A stretch of 64,000 bases of DNA from Aurantibacter crassamenti (GTDB lineage: Bacteria; Bacteroidota; Bacteroidia; Flavobacteriales; Flavobacteriaceae). The notes beneath the pieces are model-generated. The model was not told the DNA's origin. It did no database searches and saw only the letters and a program-made list of their open reading frames with translations. The stretch is taken from the NCBI RefSeq assembly GCF_016811105.1, contig NZ_JAFBGM010000001.1:1988126-2052125 (forward strand). Direction: 5' to 3'. Below, piece by piece: positions 8,961 to 18,077 of the stretch; position 1 is the stretch's first letter; each line of letters opens with the position of its first letter. The translations under genes and the position numbers were made by a program.

Positions 8961-9974
8961 TTATTTTCGCTTTACTTTTACAACATAAGTCGCAATAATA
9001 GCGTCTGCTACTTGTATATGTACATCAAAGACACCTGTTTTGGTAAAAACATGATCTAGAAGTAGTTTGTTCTGTTCGGTTGTTATCTTCGGAATTGTAC
9101 TTCTATTTCCATTACCAGCATCAATTTGCAGCTGAACATTATCAGCAATTTCTCCATCAATTGATTCTATTGTAAATACTACAGTCTTATTCTTAACAGT
9201 TTCAAACCTCATATGCTCTGGTGTTAGTGGAATAATCTGAGGGTTGAAAGCTTCTTTGTAGACTATGGGTCCTTTTATGTATTCGTTAAAACTTGGTGGT
9301 TTATTTAAAAGTGTCCATTTTAACTCTAGCGGATAATGATTTTTAACAAATACGCGAGGGTCCGCCAAAAAGTAGCCATCAAAATAATTGCTTTCAAATT
9401 GTGGTCCATCCTCCTCTAATATAATTCTGCCAGCAGACCAAGTAGGGTCACATAAATACCATTTGCCGTTTAATTCAATGGCATTCCATGAGTGATTTGG
9501 TAAACTATTTGCGTCTAAAGTTAAAGTGGCTGTACGGCCAAAACCATCTATAATTTTACAATTAAGGCCTGCTAAATCTGCTAATTCCCGTAATAAAAAG
9601 GCATACCCAGTACAGGCTGTTTTTCGTTCTTTTACTAATTTGTTTAAAACTTTGGGTACATGGTTTTTATTCCACTCAAGCAATGCATCTCTATCTTTAG
9701 CTAGCTTTTTACGCTTTTTAGTGGTTCTTAAGTAAGAGCTGTAATCATTTTCAATATTCATACAAACCCAAGTGTAAATTGACCTGAATTTTTCAACATC
9801 TAATTTTAAATCTTTGGTAAGTTTATGGCTAAGAATTGGAAAGTTTTTTAAACTTTCGCCATAATATAGTTGCGCAATACTATCTGCTTTATTAAAATTT
9901 GCGGTATCAAAATCAGTTCGCTGACAGTATGCCAACGAACTGATTAAAAATAGAATTGTGAAGGCAATTCTCAT
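8961..9974 (-). CDS. Exported transglutaminase-like protein
   Basis: The 337-residue protein begins with a signal peptide (MRIAFTILFLISSLAYC). It has a transglutaminase/papain-like core with the expected catalytic triad: C121 in KTACTGYAFLL, H161 in NHSWNAIEL and D176 in YLCDPTW. The C-terminal third is a beta-rich domain (residues about 230-337) that may bind a surface partner. Family members act as cysteine proteases or transglutaminases in the cell envelope, but the substrate is unknown. Its start overlaps the end of the upstream regulatory-domain gene by 4 nt, so they form one operon. Confidence 0.9.
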   Translation of the reverse strand: MRIAFTILFLISSLAYCQRTDFDTANFNKADSIAQLYYGESLKNFPILSHKLTKDLKLDVEKFRSIYTWVCMNIENDYSSYLRTTKKRKKLAKDRDALLEWNKNHVPKVLNKLVKERKTACTGYAFLLRELADLAGLNCKIIDGFGRTATLTLDANSLPNHSWNAIELNGKWYLCDPTWSAGRIILEEDGPQFESNYFDGYFLADPRVFVKNHYPLELKWTLLNKPPSFNEYIKGPIVYKEAFNPQIIPLTPEHMRFETVKNKTVVFTIESIDGEIADNVQLQIDAGNGNRSTIPKITTEQNKLLLDHVFTKTGVFDVHIQVADAIIATYVVKVKRK

Positions 9975-10708
9975 TTTTTGAAGGCCGAAGTCAACTTATG
10001 AAAAATGCCACGTTTTGTTTTATAAGGGCCATCAATTACAACTTCACCCATAAGCTCTACGTCATATGAATCAAAAGTAATTTTGATGTCTACTGTTTCT
10101 GAATTACTCTCAGTTACTTTGTACTGTTTCGTTTCATAACCGATATAGCTGAAAATTAAAATGTCGCCAACGTCTAAAGCCGATGGGAATTCAAATTTAC
10201 CATCAATGTCTGTAATGACTCCTTCCGAAGTGCCTTTCAAAACAACATTTACACCGGGTAGTGGTACGTTTTCTTCGTCAAGTACGGTACCGGTGATTGT
10301 GTGTTGGTCTATGACAATTGTTTCAGTTGTGGTGAGCCTATTATCAATACGAATCTCAGTTTGAACGGTTGTTTCTAAACTTGCTAATTCTTGTGCTTGT
10401 GAATTAGAAGTAGCACAAAATGCAAATAATGAAAGGCCCATGATGCCAAAGCGCTTTGATATTGAATTGGTATGTATCATAGTTAGTGCGTTTTTTTCAT
10501 AATTTTTGAGTTGCGAAGATTTGAATTTACCACAAATTTTATCGGAACCATCAGTCAGTACTTTGATTAATTCAAACTCGTTCATTGTAGTAAAATCAAT
10601 TACTTCTTTTTTACAAGCGTTGCAAAATCCTCCCTTTTTTGTTATACTAAAATTATTAAATTTTTTTGTACAAGGTTTTTCAATTGAAATCTGTATTGCA
10701 TTTTTCAT
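9971..10708 (-). CDS. Membrane protein with N-terminal cysteine motif and SusC-type CarboxypepD_reg-like domain
   Basis: The 245-residue protein has a cysteine-containing N-terminal module (C13, FCNAC with C29/C32, C59), which may bind metal. A hydrophobic segment follows near residues 84-104, then a carboxypeptidase regulatory-like beta domain at about 137-215 (TGTVLDEENVPLPGVNVVLK, SYIGYETK). That last domain is the type found at the N-terminus of SusC receptors. The protein then ends after a short MGEVVI segment without a barrel. It overlaps the transglutaminase gene by 4 nt and lies between it and the macroglobulin gene, so an envelope function with one of these is likely. The precise role is unknown. 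Confidence 0.8.
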   Translation of the reverse strand: MKNAIQISIEKPCTKKFNNFSITKKGGFCNACKKEVIDFTTMNEFELIKVLTDGSDKICGKFKSSQLKNYEKNALTMIHTNSISKRFGIMGLSLFAFCATSNSQAQELASLETTVQTEIRIDNRLTTTETIVIDQHTITGTVLDEENVPLPGVNVVLKGTSEGVITDIDGKFEFPSALDVGDILIFSYIGYETKQYKVTESNSETVDIKITFDSYDVELMGEVVIDGPYKTKRGIFHKLTSAFKK

Positions 10709-10715
10709 ATTATTT

Positions 10716-10752
10716 GGTTTATGATTATAGCTCTAAACTATAGTTATAAACC
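10716..10752 (-). promoter_or_regulatory. Long imperfect inverted repeat upstream of the regulatory-domain gene
   Basis: GGTTTATGATTATAG (10716-10730) and CTATAGTTATAAACC (10738-10752) pair at 13 of 15 positions around a 7-nt loop. The repeat ends 7 nt before the start codon at 10708. It could be an operator, or an RNA hairpin that affects access to the start. Confidence 0.45.
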
Positions 10753-10831
10753 AGTAAATAAAAAGTGAAATTAGGCTATGTATACTTTCAATGAGTTAAC
10801 TAGTTAATTTGATAAATATGAAACAAAAAAT

Positions 10832-13800
10832 TTAGTCAACTTCAACGCGAACACCTTCTGAATGACTTGAGAATTCAGGTGCATACATACTTTGAATAGT
10901 AGTTATGCCATTGCTAAATTCACCAGCATTGTTTACCCGTATATCATATTCAAAAACATACACGCCTTTAGGTAAAAAGTCAATAAAGAAATTGGTGCTT
11001 GCATCTTTTGTGTTTTCATAATAGCCAAGACCATCTTGCCATTTGTACGTCGAAATTACGTTGGTGGGTTCAAAGCCAGCAGCACGCATATCTTTCATAT
11101 GAATAAATTCCATATCACGATCCGATTTTAATTCAATGCGCACCCGAACCAAATCACCAACTTTTAAATCTGTGCTTTTAGTAATTTCAGCTAATTCTTC
11201 ACCTGTATCGGTATTCTTTTTTAAGAAAAGTTTTTTCTTCAACTTTAATGGAGTTTCTGCAGATGTTATCTTGTCTAAGTCCTCAAAATATTGCCAGTAC
11301 ATAGCGCCCCATGCAATACCTTCTCCTTTTTTTGTAATCTGAACTTCTGCCATTTTGGGTGTAATTTCAGAGCCATTCCATGCGGTTTTGTAGTACCCAG
11401 TACCTGCTTCTATTTTTACATTTTCTAATTTGGAAGGTTCAATTTTTTCACCACCTACTAGAACTGCTACAGCATCAGAAACGGAAAGCCAATCGCTGCC
11501 TTGTAGCAATAGAGCATAAACTGCTTCGGTTGTAGCTTTGGTAGTACTCCACTGATTGGTTTGTTTATTCTTCAGTAACCAAATTTTCAGATTGTCAATC
11601 GTATTAATATCGTTTTCAATTTCTCCAAAAGCTTCAATCATCAAAGCCTGAGTTTCAATTGGTGCTTGATACCAATACCATGAAGCGGTATTTTCCTTCC
11701 AATACATGCCCAATTCTTCCGATGTAATACTATTCTCTTTCAAAGACCTCAGTATTTTTGAAGCTGTTTTTACATCCTCATTTCTATGGAGGATTAATGC
11801 TAGCATTCCTTTAGAATATAAACCACGGTTCATCCAGTATTTCTGAGCCTGATCATTGTAGTAGGATGTTATTTCTTTGACATTTTTGCTAGAAGGTACA
11901 TCTGCAAAGAAACTACGCATGTATAAATAGTGAATTTGTGTTTGGCTTAAATGATCGTTTTTTAAATTAGAAGTATATCGCTTCATTCTATTGTATTCAT
12001 CAACAAATTGAGCATCTAAATAAGCAATTGCTTTTTTGATCATTTGTTGCGTTTCTGCATCATTTGATGTAACAGATAGTTTTTTCAAATGTCCGAAACC
12101 AGCAATGATATGCTGCGTGATAAAACGATTATCAGGTCCGCCGCTAAACCAAGGCCAAGCACCAGAAGACTTTTGATTGTTTTGCAACTTTCGCAAAGCA
12201 TTCGCTCTTTCGTTTTTCATTTTGTCTAAATTGAACAAAAGTGCGATTCGTTTTTTCTGTTCGGTTTCAGACTGGGCATCGCGTAACCACGGCGTTTCTT
12301 GAATCAACAATGATTTCAATTCTTGATTTTTTTCAAGGTTACTCAAAAGTGCATCTGAATTTCGCCATTGATCAAATACCTCTTGAATACGCGGATTTGA
12401 ATTAGCAATATGGCTTGCTAAAGTATTTGCATAATATCTAGAAAACATTTGCTCATTACAATCGTGTGGGTACTCAATTAAATAGGGGAGTGCCTGCACC
12501 GCATACCATGCAGGGTTGCTAGTCATTTCTAGAGTCAACTTATGATGTTTTAGCGAAGTTGACGAGTTGTTCTTCAGTTTGTCTAGTATAAAAGTTTTAG
12601 CTTGATTACTGCGTACCCACATCGGCAGGGTTTCTGTGACCAACATTCTATTGGTCAAAACAGGTAATAAATTCTGCTCTCCGTCACTAAAGTCTCCTGC
12701 TTTCGCAATTACTTTGTATTGTAGGGCCTGCAAATTCTCGGGAATCTTCAATCGCCAAGAAACTTGAGTATTGCTTAAAGAATCTACTTGAAAGTTACCT
12801 TCAGCCTTTGGCATCTCTCCCGAAGGGGGAGAAATCAATAGTTTTTTTGTAACATCTTTTCCTGTTACTACATCGATCAATTCAAGTGATGCAATACCTG
12901 ATAAATTCATATCGGTAAGATTGGCAACTTTGGAGCTGATTACAATTTCATCCCCTTCTCTAAGAAAACGTGGCGCATTGGGTATAAACATCAATTCTTT
13001 TTGAGTGACTGTTTGCTTTGTGGTATAGATGCTTTGTAAATCTTTGGTATGCGCCAACAATTGCAAATTCCATTTGGTTAATGCTTCTGGAGTTGTAAAA
13101 TTGAAGCTAATGTTTCCATCTTTGTCCGTTTGTAACTGCGGAAAGAAAAAGGCAGTTTCTTGCAAGTTTTTACGAATCTGGACTTCCTCAGAATTGTCAT
13201 CTGATTCTTTGTTATTTTCCAAGGATTCTTCAGAAACTTCAGTAGCTGCGGCGGTAATGCTTTTCTTTTTTTTAGAACCATATCCGGTAATAACAACTTC
13301 ATCTAAAGATGCATTGTCTTCCATAATCATTTCAGATTCTGGTGCGTTAGCAGCCATTCTCTTGTAGGCAACAGCACTTTCTCTAAATCCTCCGAAATTA
13401 TGACCACTATTAAAATAAAAATAAAACCAATTGAAAGAATCAAAACGCTGCTGGGTATAACTCTGTATTCCGTTAGTATCGTAGTATACACTAAATGAAG
13501 CAGTGCCAAAACTGCGTTGTGCATTGCTGTATGTTGATGCGTAATATGTTGGTCGGTAAATAGGATTGAACCCCCAGTAGTGTCCTCTAAAAGCATCTAA
13601 AGAAGCATCGTACATACTCGCCAATAATTCAGCGGCTACTTTTTCACCTTTCGAACCTTTTATCTTAAACGACCATGATTCATCAGTACCTGGTTTTAAC
13701 TTATCACGAAAAGTTAAAGTTTCTATTTCAAGATTTTTTTGAGGATATGGCACAGCGATATTTTGGCTACCTGAGTGATATTCATTAAAAGCAGAATAAC

Positions 13801-16800
13801 TATAATTGATTGAAAATCCGCCTAAATCATCGGTTGTAATGGGTACACTAAAAGTTTTAGAATCATTATTAAGATGAATCAGTTTAGTGTCTATTATATT
13901 ATGATTTTTTTCAACAAAAACAGTAATGTCTAAATCTTTAACGCTACTTAAAAGTGTTATCTCAACTTTATCTCCAATGGCATAACTCTGCTTATCAGTC
14001 TTGATTTGAAAAAGTTGGTTGTCAGCAAGTTTCTTGTCGTTATGACTAAATAGGGTAGTGTAAATTATATCTTTTACGTCTAGGCCAAACTTATCTTTCG
14101 TTTCAAGTTCAATGACATATTTACCAGACATCCATTTTTTCAGGTTACCCAAATTTACTTCCGTTGATTCACCCGTATCAAAAGTTGATTCCCAAACCAA
14201 ATTTCCTTTTTTCCATTGGGCGTAGTCATGTTCATTTGAATATGCATCATGCGGATAAATATTTTTAAATTCCTCTTTTGAAAAACCTTGGTAATCTGGT
14301 GCTACCCAAGGTCTACTGCGCAATACATTTTCTGGAGGCGTTAATTTGTACATTTTTAAACTACCTTTTGCAGGCACCGATTGTCCGTTGAGGTTGCTAG
14401 TTGAAACTGATAAATCAATAGTTTCTGCCTCTTTATCAAGTGGGTCAGGTAAATACATATTTGCAGTCATGGTATGGTAACCGACGCGAACAGTTGTTGT
14501 AGTGCTGTGCGTTTCTCCATTTATATCAGTAACGTCTGCCGTTACCTCATAGCTGAAAGTTGGTAAATCTTTGGCTTTGCTATTATTCTCAGGTAATGCC
14601 TTAAAGTTAATTTCATATTTCCCTGAAGCATCTGTTTTTGTTTCTCCATGGGCAATTTCTTGCGGCGTACTATTAAAATAGGGCCTAGACCAATAGTACC
14701 AACGCGGGAAGTAAACTACTCGTTTTACTCTGTACACCACATTCGCATCTGTAATAGAACTACCGGCGTACGCGGTTGCAATTCCATTAACGGTTACACT
14801 ATCATTAACCTTAAACGTATCAGTAATGGGTTCAAAAGAAGTTTCAAATTTTGGTCGTTTATATTCTTCAACTGAGAAATTTGTAGCACCTGACAAAGCA
14901 AGTTTCTTTGAATTTATTTGAATAGAAAAGTTTCCTGTAAGACCGTTTGATGGTAAAATAAATTCTCCTGAAAACGAACCATATTCATTAGTCTCGAACT
15001 GCTGTGATGAAACCTCTTGATAGTTAACATCTTTCAAAATCACATTTACCCTGGCATTTTCTAAAACGGTTGACTTACCCAATTCTCTTTTAATTGCAAT
15101 TCCTTTAAAAAATAAGGGTTGGCCAGGGCGATAAATACTTCGATCCGTGAAAATAAAGGCCTTATAATCACTCGTAAATTTTCCTTGTTTATACTTTTTA
15201 CTTACATAAAAGTCATTATAATATGCTGTTTCTTTTTTATGATTTATATGAATACTTAGATCGTTCCAGTTTTCTTTGGTTAAAGGGATAGAAACCATTC
15301 CCATTTTATCACTTATAAAAGTTTTGTTTTTATGAGCTCCGTCATGTCGAACTTGATAACGGAATTTTAAATTGGCTCCTGAAATTGGCGAGCCATTGTT
15401 TCTATCAATAACCTGAAAGTTTTGGTGAGTGGCTGTTCTAGTCTCAACCAATGCAAAGTCGGTTACTTGAACCGGACTATAAGCAAAAGTGCCATATTTG
15501 TTTTCTTTGGGCATTGCCAAAATAACGTACTGGTCATTTGGCAGGGCAGGTAAGATAATTTCAGTACTATGTTCTTGATAGTCTTTTTCATTTTTTAATG
15601 GAGCCTCCCATTCTTTTATGATAGGTAACTTTTTAAGGAATGCTAATTTCTTCGGATGTTCCCAAATGTCATCTAATTTTTCAAGTTGATCCTGCGAAAT
15701 TTTTCTAGCCGACAATTGTAAAAGATTGTGATTTTTGTAATGTACCAATAAGCGGGAAGGCGTATTTACCGGAATATGTTGCTCATTTTTTAATCGTAAA
15801 GTCTCTGCTAAGATTTGAGATTTTAACGATTTACATTTATCAGCACTCTTACTTTCAGGATATTTTTCTAAAACAGATTCGCAAATTTCTAGCGCTTCTT
15901 TTAATTTCCAACGATTTGATATGTCACCAGTTGGATTATAAGATTGCCCCATATTTTTATACAACCAAGCTATTTCATATTGATACAGCGCCGCATTTTC
16001 ATTTTGTTTTAATGCTTCAACTGAATTGGTTAAAACTTCAAAATAAAGTTCATTTTTATTTTCAAAAACAGCGTTTTCATAAATAAATTTTAATCGCTCA
16101 ATGTCAATATAAATAAGGGCTTCATTTTTTGAATCGTCTATATGATGTTGTAAAAGCTGCTGGTATATTTGTAGCGCTTTCCGTTGCGTTGAGGTTTGAT
16201 CAGTAGTGTCAATTTCAAGTTTTGTAAACTGAAATGCTTCACAAAGTAGCTGTGGATTATCTATTTCGAATTTATCAGCAGGGCGAGTGATATTTGTTTC
16301 ATTGGTTTGATAAAATTCAAGGGCCGAATGTGATAATAAATCTAACAGCGATGGACGGTAAATTTCAGAGCCTTTATGTTTGTTTAAAATAACATCAAAA
16401 GTTGACGATGCTATATCTCGTAGGCCCTCTTCGTTTTTAAGTGAGGCATCAAAATGAATTTTAATTTCTTGAAATAGGGTGTTTAAATCCCAGGTGCGAA
16501 AATCATCTTGGTCAACTTTAGTTTCAGTTTTGGTACGGTTATAAAATTGATATTGATTGTCTTGAAAAAAGTCCCAATATAAATTTGCCAAATAGCTTTC
16601 TAAAATATTTTTGGTTGGAAACTCAGCTTTATCAATTTCTGTTTTAAAATCATTTACAATTTTTAATCGTGCATCTTCTTCTAAAATAAGTACATATTTT
16701 GATTGGTGCAGTAAGGCTTTAATTATTTGCGGACCATTTTTTTCTTCTTTCGCCTTAGTAGCAATTGTTCTAACAATTTTAAGTGCAGACGTTGTTAATT

Positions 16801-16918
16801 CTTCATTTTCAAGTTTTTCAACTGGATTCCAAAGAGAAGTATAAGTTTCGCTATTTTCTTGAGCCATAGTTAATTGTGCAAATAGAATTATGGTTATAAG
16901 CAATACAGCATTTTTCAT
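10832..16918 (-). CDS. Large exported alpha-2-macroglobulin family protein
   Basis: The 2028-residue protein has a Sec signal (MKNAVLLITIILFAQLTMAQ). It then shows an N-terminal helical region with TPR-like spacing (about 30-390) and several macroglobulin beta domains including MG2 (SIYRPGQPLFFKGIAI). The A2M segment is QETAFFFPQLQTDKDGNISF, and a thioester domain with CNEQ follows at residues 1487-1490 (PHDCNEQMF). The C-terminus is a receptor-binding-like beta domain. Such proteins are thought to trap proteases that attack the envelope. The Cys and Gln of the CxEQ thioester are intact, so a thioester is possible. Odd feature: residues 1205-1219 in the expected bait region read LDEVVITGYGSKKKK, the plug signature of SusC receptors. 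It is a single-gene unit with its own -7 box. Confidence 0.93.
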   Translation of the reverse strand: MKNAVLLITIILFAQLTMAQENSETYTSLWNPVEKLENEELTTSALKIVRTIATKAKEEKNGPQIIKALLHQSKYVLILEEDARLKIVNDFKTEIDKAEFPTKNILESYLANLYWDFFQDNQYQFYNRTKTETKVDQDDFRTWDLNTLFQEIKIHFDASLKNEEGLRDIASSTFDVILNKHKGSEIYRPSLLDLLSHSALEFYQTNETNITRPADKFEIDNPQLLCEAFQFTKLEIDTTDQTSTQRKALQIYQQLLQHHIDDSKNEALIYIDIERLKFIYENAVFENKNELYFEVLTNSVEALKQNENAALYQYEIAWLYKNMGQSYNPTGDISNRWKLKEALEICESVLEKYPESKSADKCKSLKSQILAETLRLKNEQHIPVNTPSRLLVHYKNHNLLQLSARKISQDQLEKLDDIWEHPKKLAFLKKLPIIKEWEAPLKNEKDYQEHSTEIILPALPNDQYVILAMPKENKYGTFAYSPVQVTDFALVETRTATHQNFQVIDRNNGSPISGANLKFRYQVRHDGAHKNKTFISDKMGMVSIPLTKENWNDLSIHINHKKETAYYNDFYVSKKYKQGKFTSDYKAFIFTDRSIYRPGQPLFFKGIAIKRELGKSTVLENARVNVILKDVNYQEVSSQQFETNEYGSFSGEFILPSNGLTGNFSIQINSKKLALSGATNFSVEEYKRPKFETSFEPITDTFKVNDSVTVNGIATAYAGSSITDANVVYRVKRVVYFPRWYYWSRPYFNSTPQEIAHGETKTDASGKYEINFKALPENNSKAKDLPTFSYEVTADVTDINGETHSTTTTVRVGYHTMTANMYLPDPLDKEAETIDLSVSTSNLNGQSVPAKGSLKMYKLTPPENVLRSRPWVAPDYQGFSKEEFKNIYPHDAYSNEHDYAQWKKGNLVWESTFDTGESTEVNLGNLKKWMSGKYVIELETKDKFGLDVKDIIYTTLFSHNDKKLADNQLFQIKTDKQSYAIGDKVEITLLSSVKDLDITVFVEKNHNIIDTKLIHLNNDSKTFSVPITTDDLGGFSINYSYSAFNEYHSGSQNIAVPYPQKNLEIETLTFRDKLKPGTDESWSFKIKGSKGEKVAAELLASMYDASLDAFRGHYWGFNPIYRPTYYASTYSNAQRSFGTASFSVYYDTNGIQSYTQQRFDSFNWFYFYFNSGHNFGGFRESAVAYKRMAANAPESEMIMEDNASLDEVVITGYGSKKKKSITAAATEVSEESLENNKESDDNSEEVQIRKNLQETAFFFPQLQTDKDGNISFNFTTPEALTKWNLQLLAHTKDLQSIYTTKQTVTQKELMFIPNAPRFLREGDEIVISSKVANLTDMNLSGIASLELIDVVTGKDVTKKLLISPPSGEMPKAEGNFQVDSLSNTQVSWRLKIPENLQALQYKVIAKAGDFSDGEQNLLPVLTNRMLVTETLPMWVRSNQAKTFILDKLKNNSSTSLKHHKLTLEMTSNPAWYAVQALPYLIEYPHDCNEQMFSRYYANTLASHIANSNPRIQEVFDQWRNSDALLSNLEKNQELKSLLIQETPWLRDAQSETEQKKRIALLFNLDKMKNERANALRKLQNNQKSSGAWPWFSGGPDNRFITQHIIAGFGHLKKLSVTSNDAETQQMIKKAIAYLDAQFVDEYNRMKRYTSNLKNDHLSQTQIHYLYMRSFFADVPSSKNVKEITSYYNDQAQKYWMNRGLYSKGMLALILHRNEDVKTASKILRSLKENSITSEELGMYWKENTASWYWYQAPIETQALMIEAFGEIENDINTIDNLKIWLLKNKQTNQWSTTKATTEAVYALLLQGSDWLSVSDAVAVLVGGEKIEPSKLENVKIEAGTGYYKTAWNGSEITPKMAEVQITKKGEGIAWGAMYWQYFEDLDKITSAETPLKLKKKLFLKKNTDTGEELAEITKSTDLKVGDLVRVRIELKSDRDMEFIHMKDMRAAGFEPTNVISTYKWQDGLGYYENTKDASTNFFIDFLPKGVYVFEYDIRVNNAGEFSNGITTIQSMYAPEFSSHSEGVRVEVD

Positions 16919-16988
16919 CTTTTATTTATTTAATACGAATTCAGCCCAAAAAGTAGAATGTTCTAAATGAATCAGCTGAGTTCAATTA

Positions 16989-16996
16989 CAAAGGTA
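16989..16996 (-). promoter_or_regulatory. Candidate -7 promoter box of the macroglobulin gene
   Basis: The minus strand reads TACCTTTG, a perfect TAnnTTTG match, about 70 nt upstream of the start at 16918. The -33 box is weak. Confidence 0.45.
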
Positions 16997-17083
16997 AAGG
17001 CAAAGATGATTCCATAATTCACTTCAAACAATTAAAAATGAGTGAAGTGCTATTTTGGGTTAGGAAAAAGGATAAATGAGCTT

Positions 17084-17869
17084 TTAAAGTGATTTTAATA
17101 ATCCGCCATCAATAGGAATTTGAACTCCCGTGATATATGCAGCTTTTTCAGATGCTAAAAAAGTAGCTAAATATCCGTATTCATTAGGGTCTCCAATGCG
17201 TTGAACCGGCACTCTAGATTCCATTTCTGAGCGGACTTCATTTTGAGAAATTCCTAATTGCTCTGCTTTTTTAGCATTTAGTTGTGTTATACGTTCAGTG
17301 TCAAAATACCCGGTAAGTATACTGTTAACGGTTATTTGATTTTTACCGACATCATTAGCTAATGATTTAGCCCAAGTTACCACAGCGGCCCGAATAGAAT
17401 TTGATAAGGCTAAATAAGAAAGTGGTTCTTTTACAGAAACAGAAGCAACATTAATTATTCTTCCCCAGTTGTTTTTTTGCATTTGTTTAAGGGCTAATTC
17501 AGTTGTAAAAACAACTGTTTTGAATAAAAGGTTAAAAGCTTGTTGGTAATCGTCAATATTTTTTTCTAAAGCACTACCTGCGGCAGGTCCTTGAGTATTA
17601 TTTATTAAAATATCAACTGAATTAGACTCGAAAAAATTGGAAATTATCTTTTTATATGCTTCAAAATTAGAAAAATCTACTAGTAGGTAATTATGCTTTT
17701 GGCCTTGGTCAGTAGGTAATTCAGATAGTATTTTTTGAAGTTTATTTTCATTTCGTGACATGAGTGTAACACTTGCACCACTTTCTGCTAATTGTTGTGC
17801 TATTGCTTTACCAATACCACCACTACTTCCACCAACTAATGCTTTTTTTCCTTTTAAAATTATCTTCAT
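17084..17869 (-). CDS. SDR family oxidoreductase with altered catalytic motif
   Basis: The 261-residue protein has the Rossmann short-chain dehydrogenase fold: nucleotide motif GGSSGGIG (13-20), NNTQG (90-94) in place of NNAG, the catalytic-region serine S143 (NVASVS), and a C-terminal ITGVQIPIDGG. When S143 and the KSLA segment are aligned to FabG, the usual YxxxK falls on S156-R160 (SNSIR), so the normal tyrosine and lysine are replaced. Some SDR subfamilies carry an LSNxxR motif here, so this may be a known variant rather than decay. Substrate is unknown. It is not clearly linked to its neighbours. Confidence 0.88.
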   Translation of the reverse strand: MKIILKGKKALVGGSSGGIGKAIAQQLAESGASVTLMSRNENKLQKILSELPTDQGQKHNYLLVDFSNFEAYKKIISNFFESNSVDILINNTQGPAAGSALEKNIDDYQQAFNLLFKTVVFTTELALKQMQKNNWGRIINVASVSVKEPLSYLALSNSIRAAVVTWAKSLANDVGKNQITVNSILTGYFDTERITQLNAKKAEQLGISQNEVRSEMESRVPVQRIGDPNEYGYLATFLASEKAAYITGVQIPIDGGLLKSL

Positions 17870-17996
17870 AGCGTTTCGATTTGTCTCATCGCGTGAGGTC
17901 GAGAGATTTTTGAACAGTTTTTGATTGCAACAGAACCATCAGATTTTTTTCTGAGAATGGTTTTTCACGAAGGTAATCAGAATACTGAGCAATGAA

Positions 17997-18030
17997 AAGA
18001 CCCCAACGGTTATATAACCGTTGGGGTCTT
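17997..18030 (-). terminator. Terminator after the OmpA/PD40 gene
   Basis: A perfect 34-nt palindrome, with arms starting AAGACCCCAACGG. On the minus strand it is followed by TT after GGGGTCTT, giving a TTTT run. It lies 48-81 nt after the stop codon of the leftward type IX secretion unit and closes that transcript. Confidence 0.85.
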
Positions 18031-18077
18031 GTTACTAACAATATATAAAATGGTGTAGTTTGGGCTTAATTAAGTTT

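Noticed and set aside
10796-10807. 12-nt palindrome TTAACTAGTTAA
   Set aside because: Located past the end of the macroglobulin gene; AT-rich, short, with no T tract or repeated copies, so it is likely chance.
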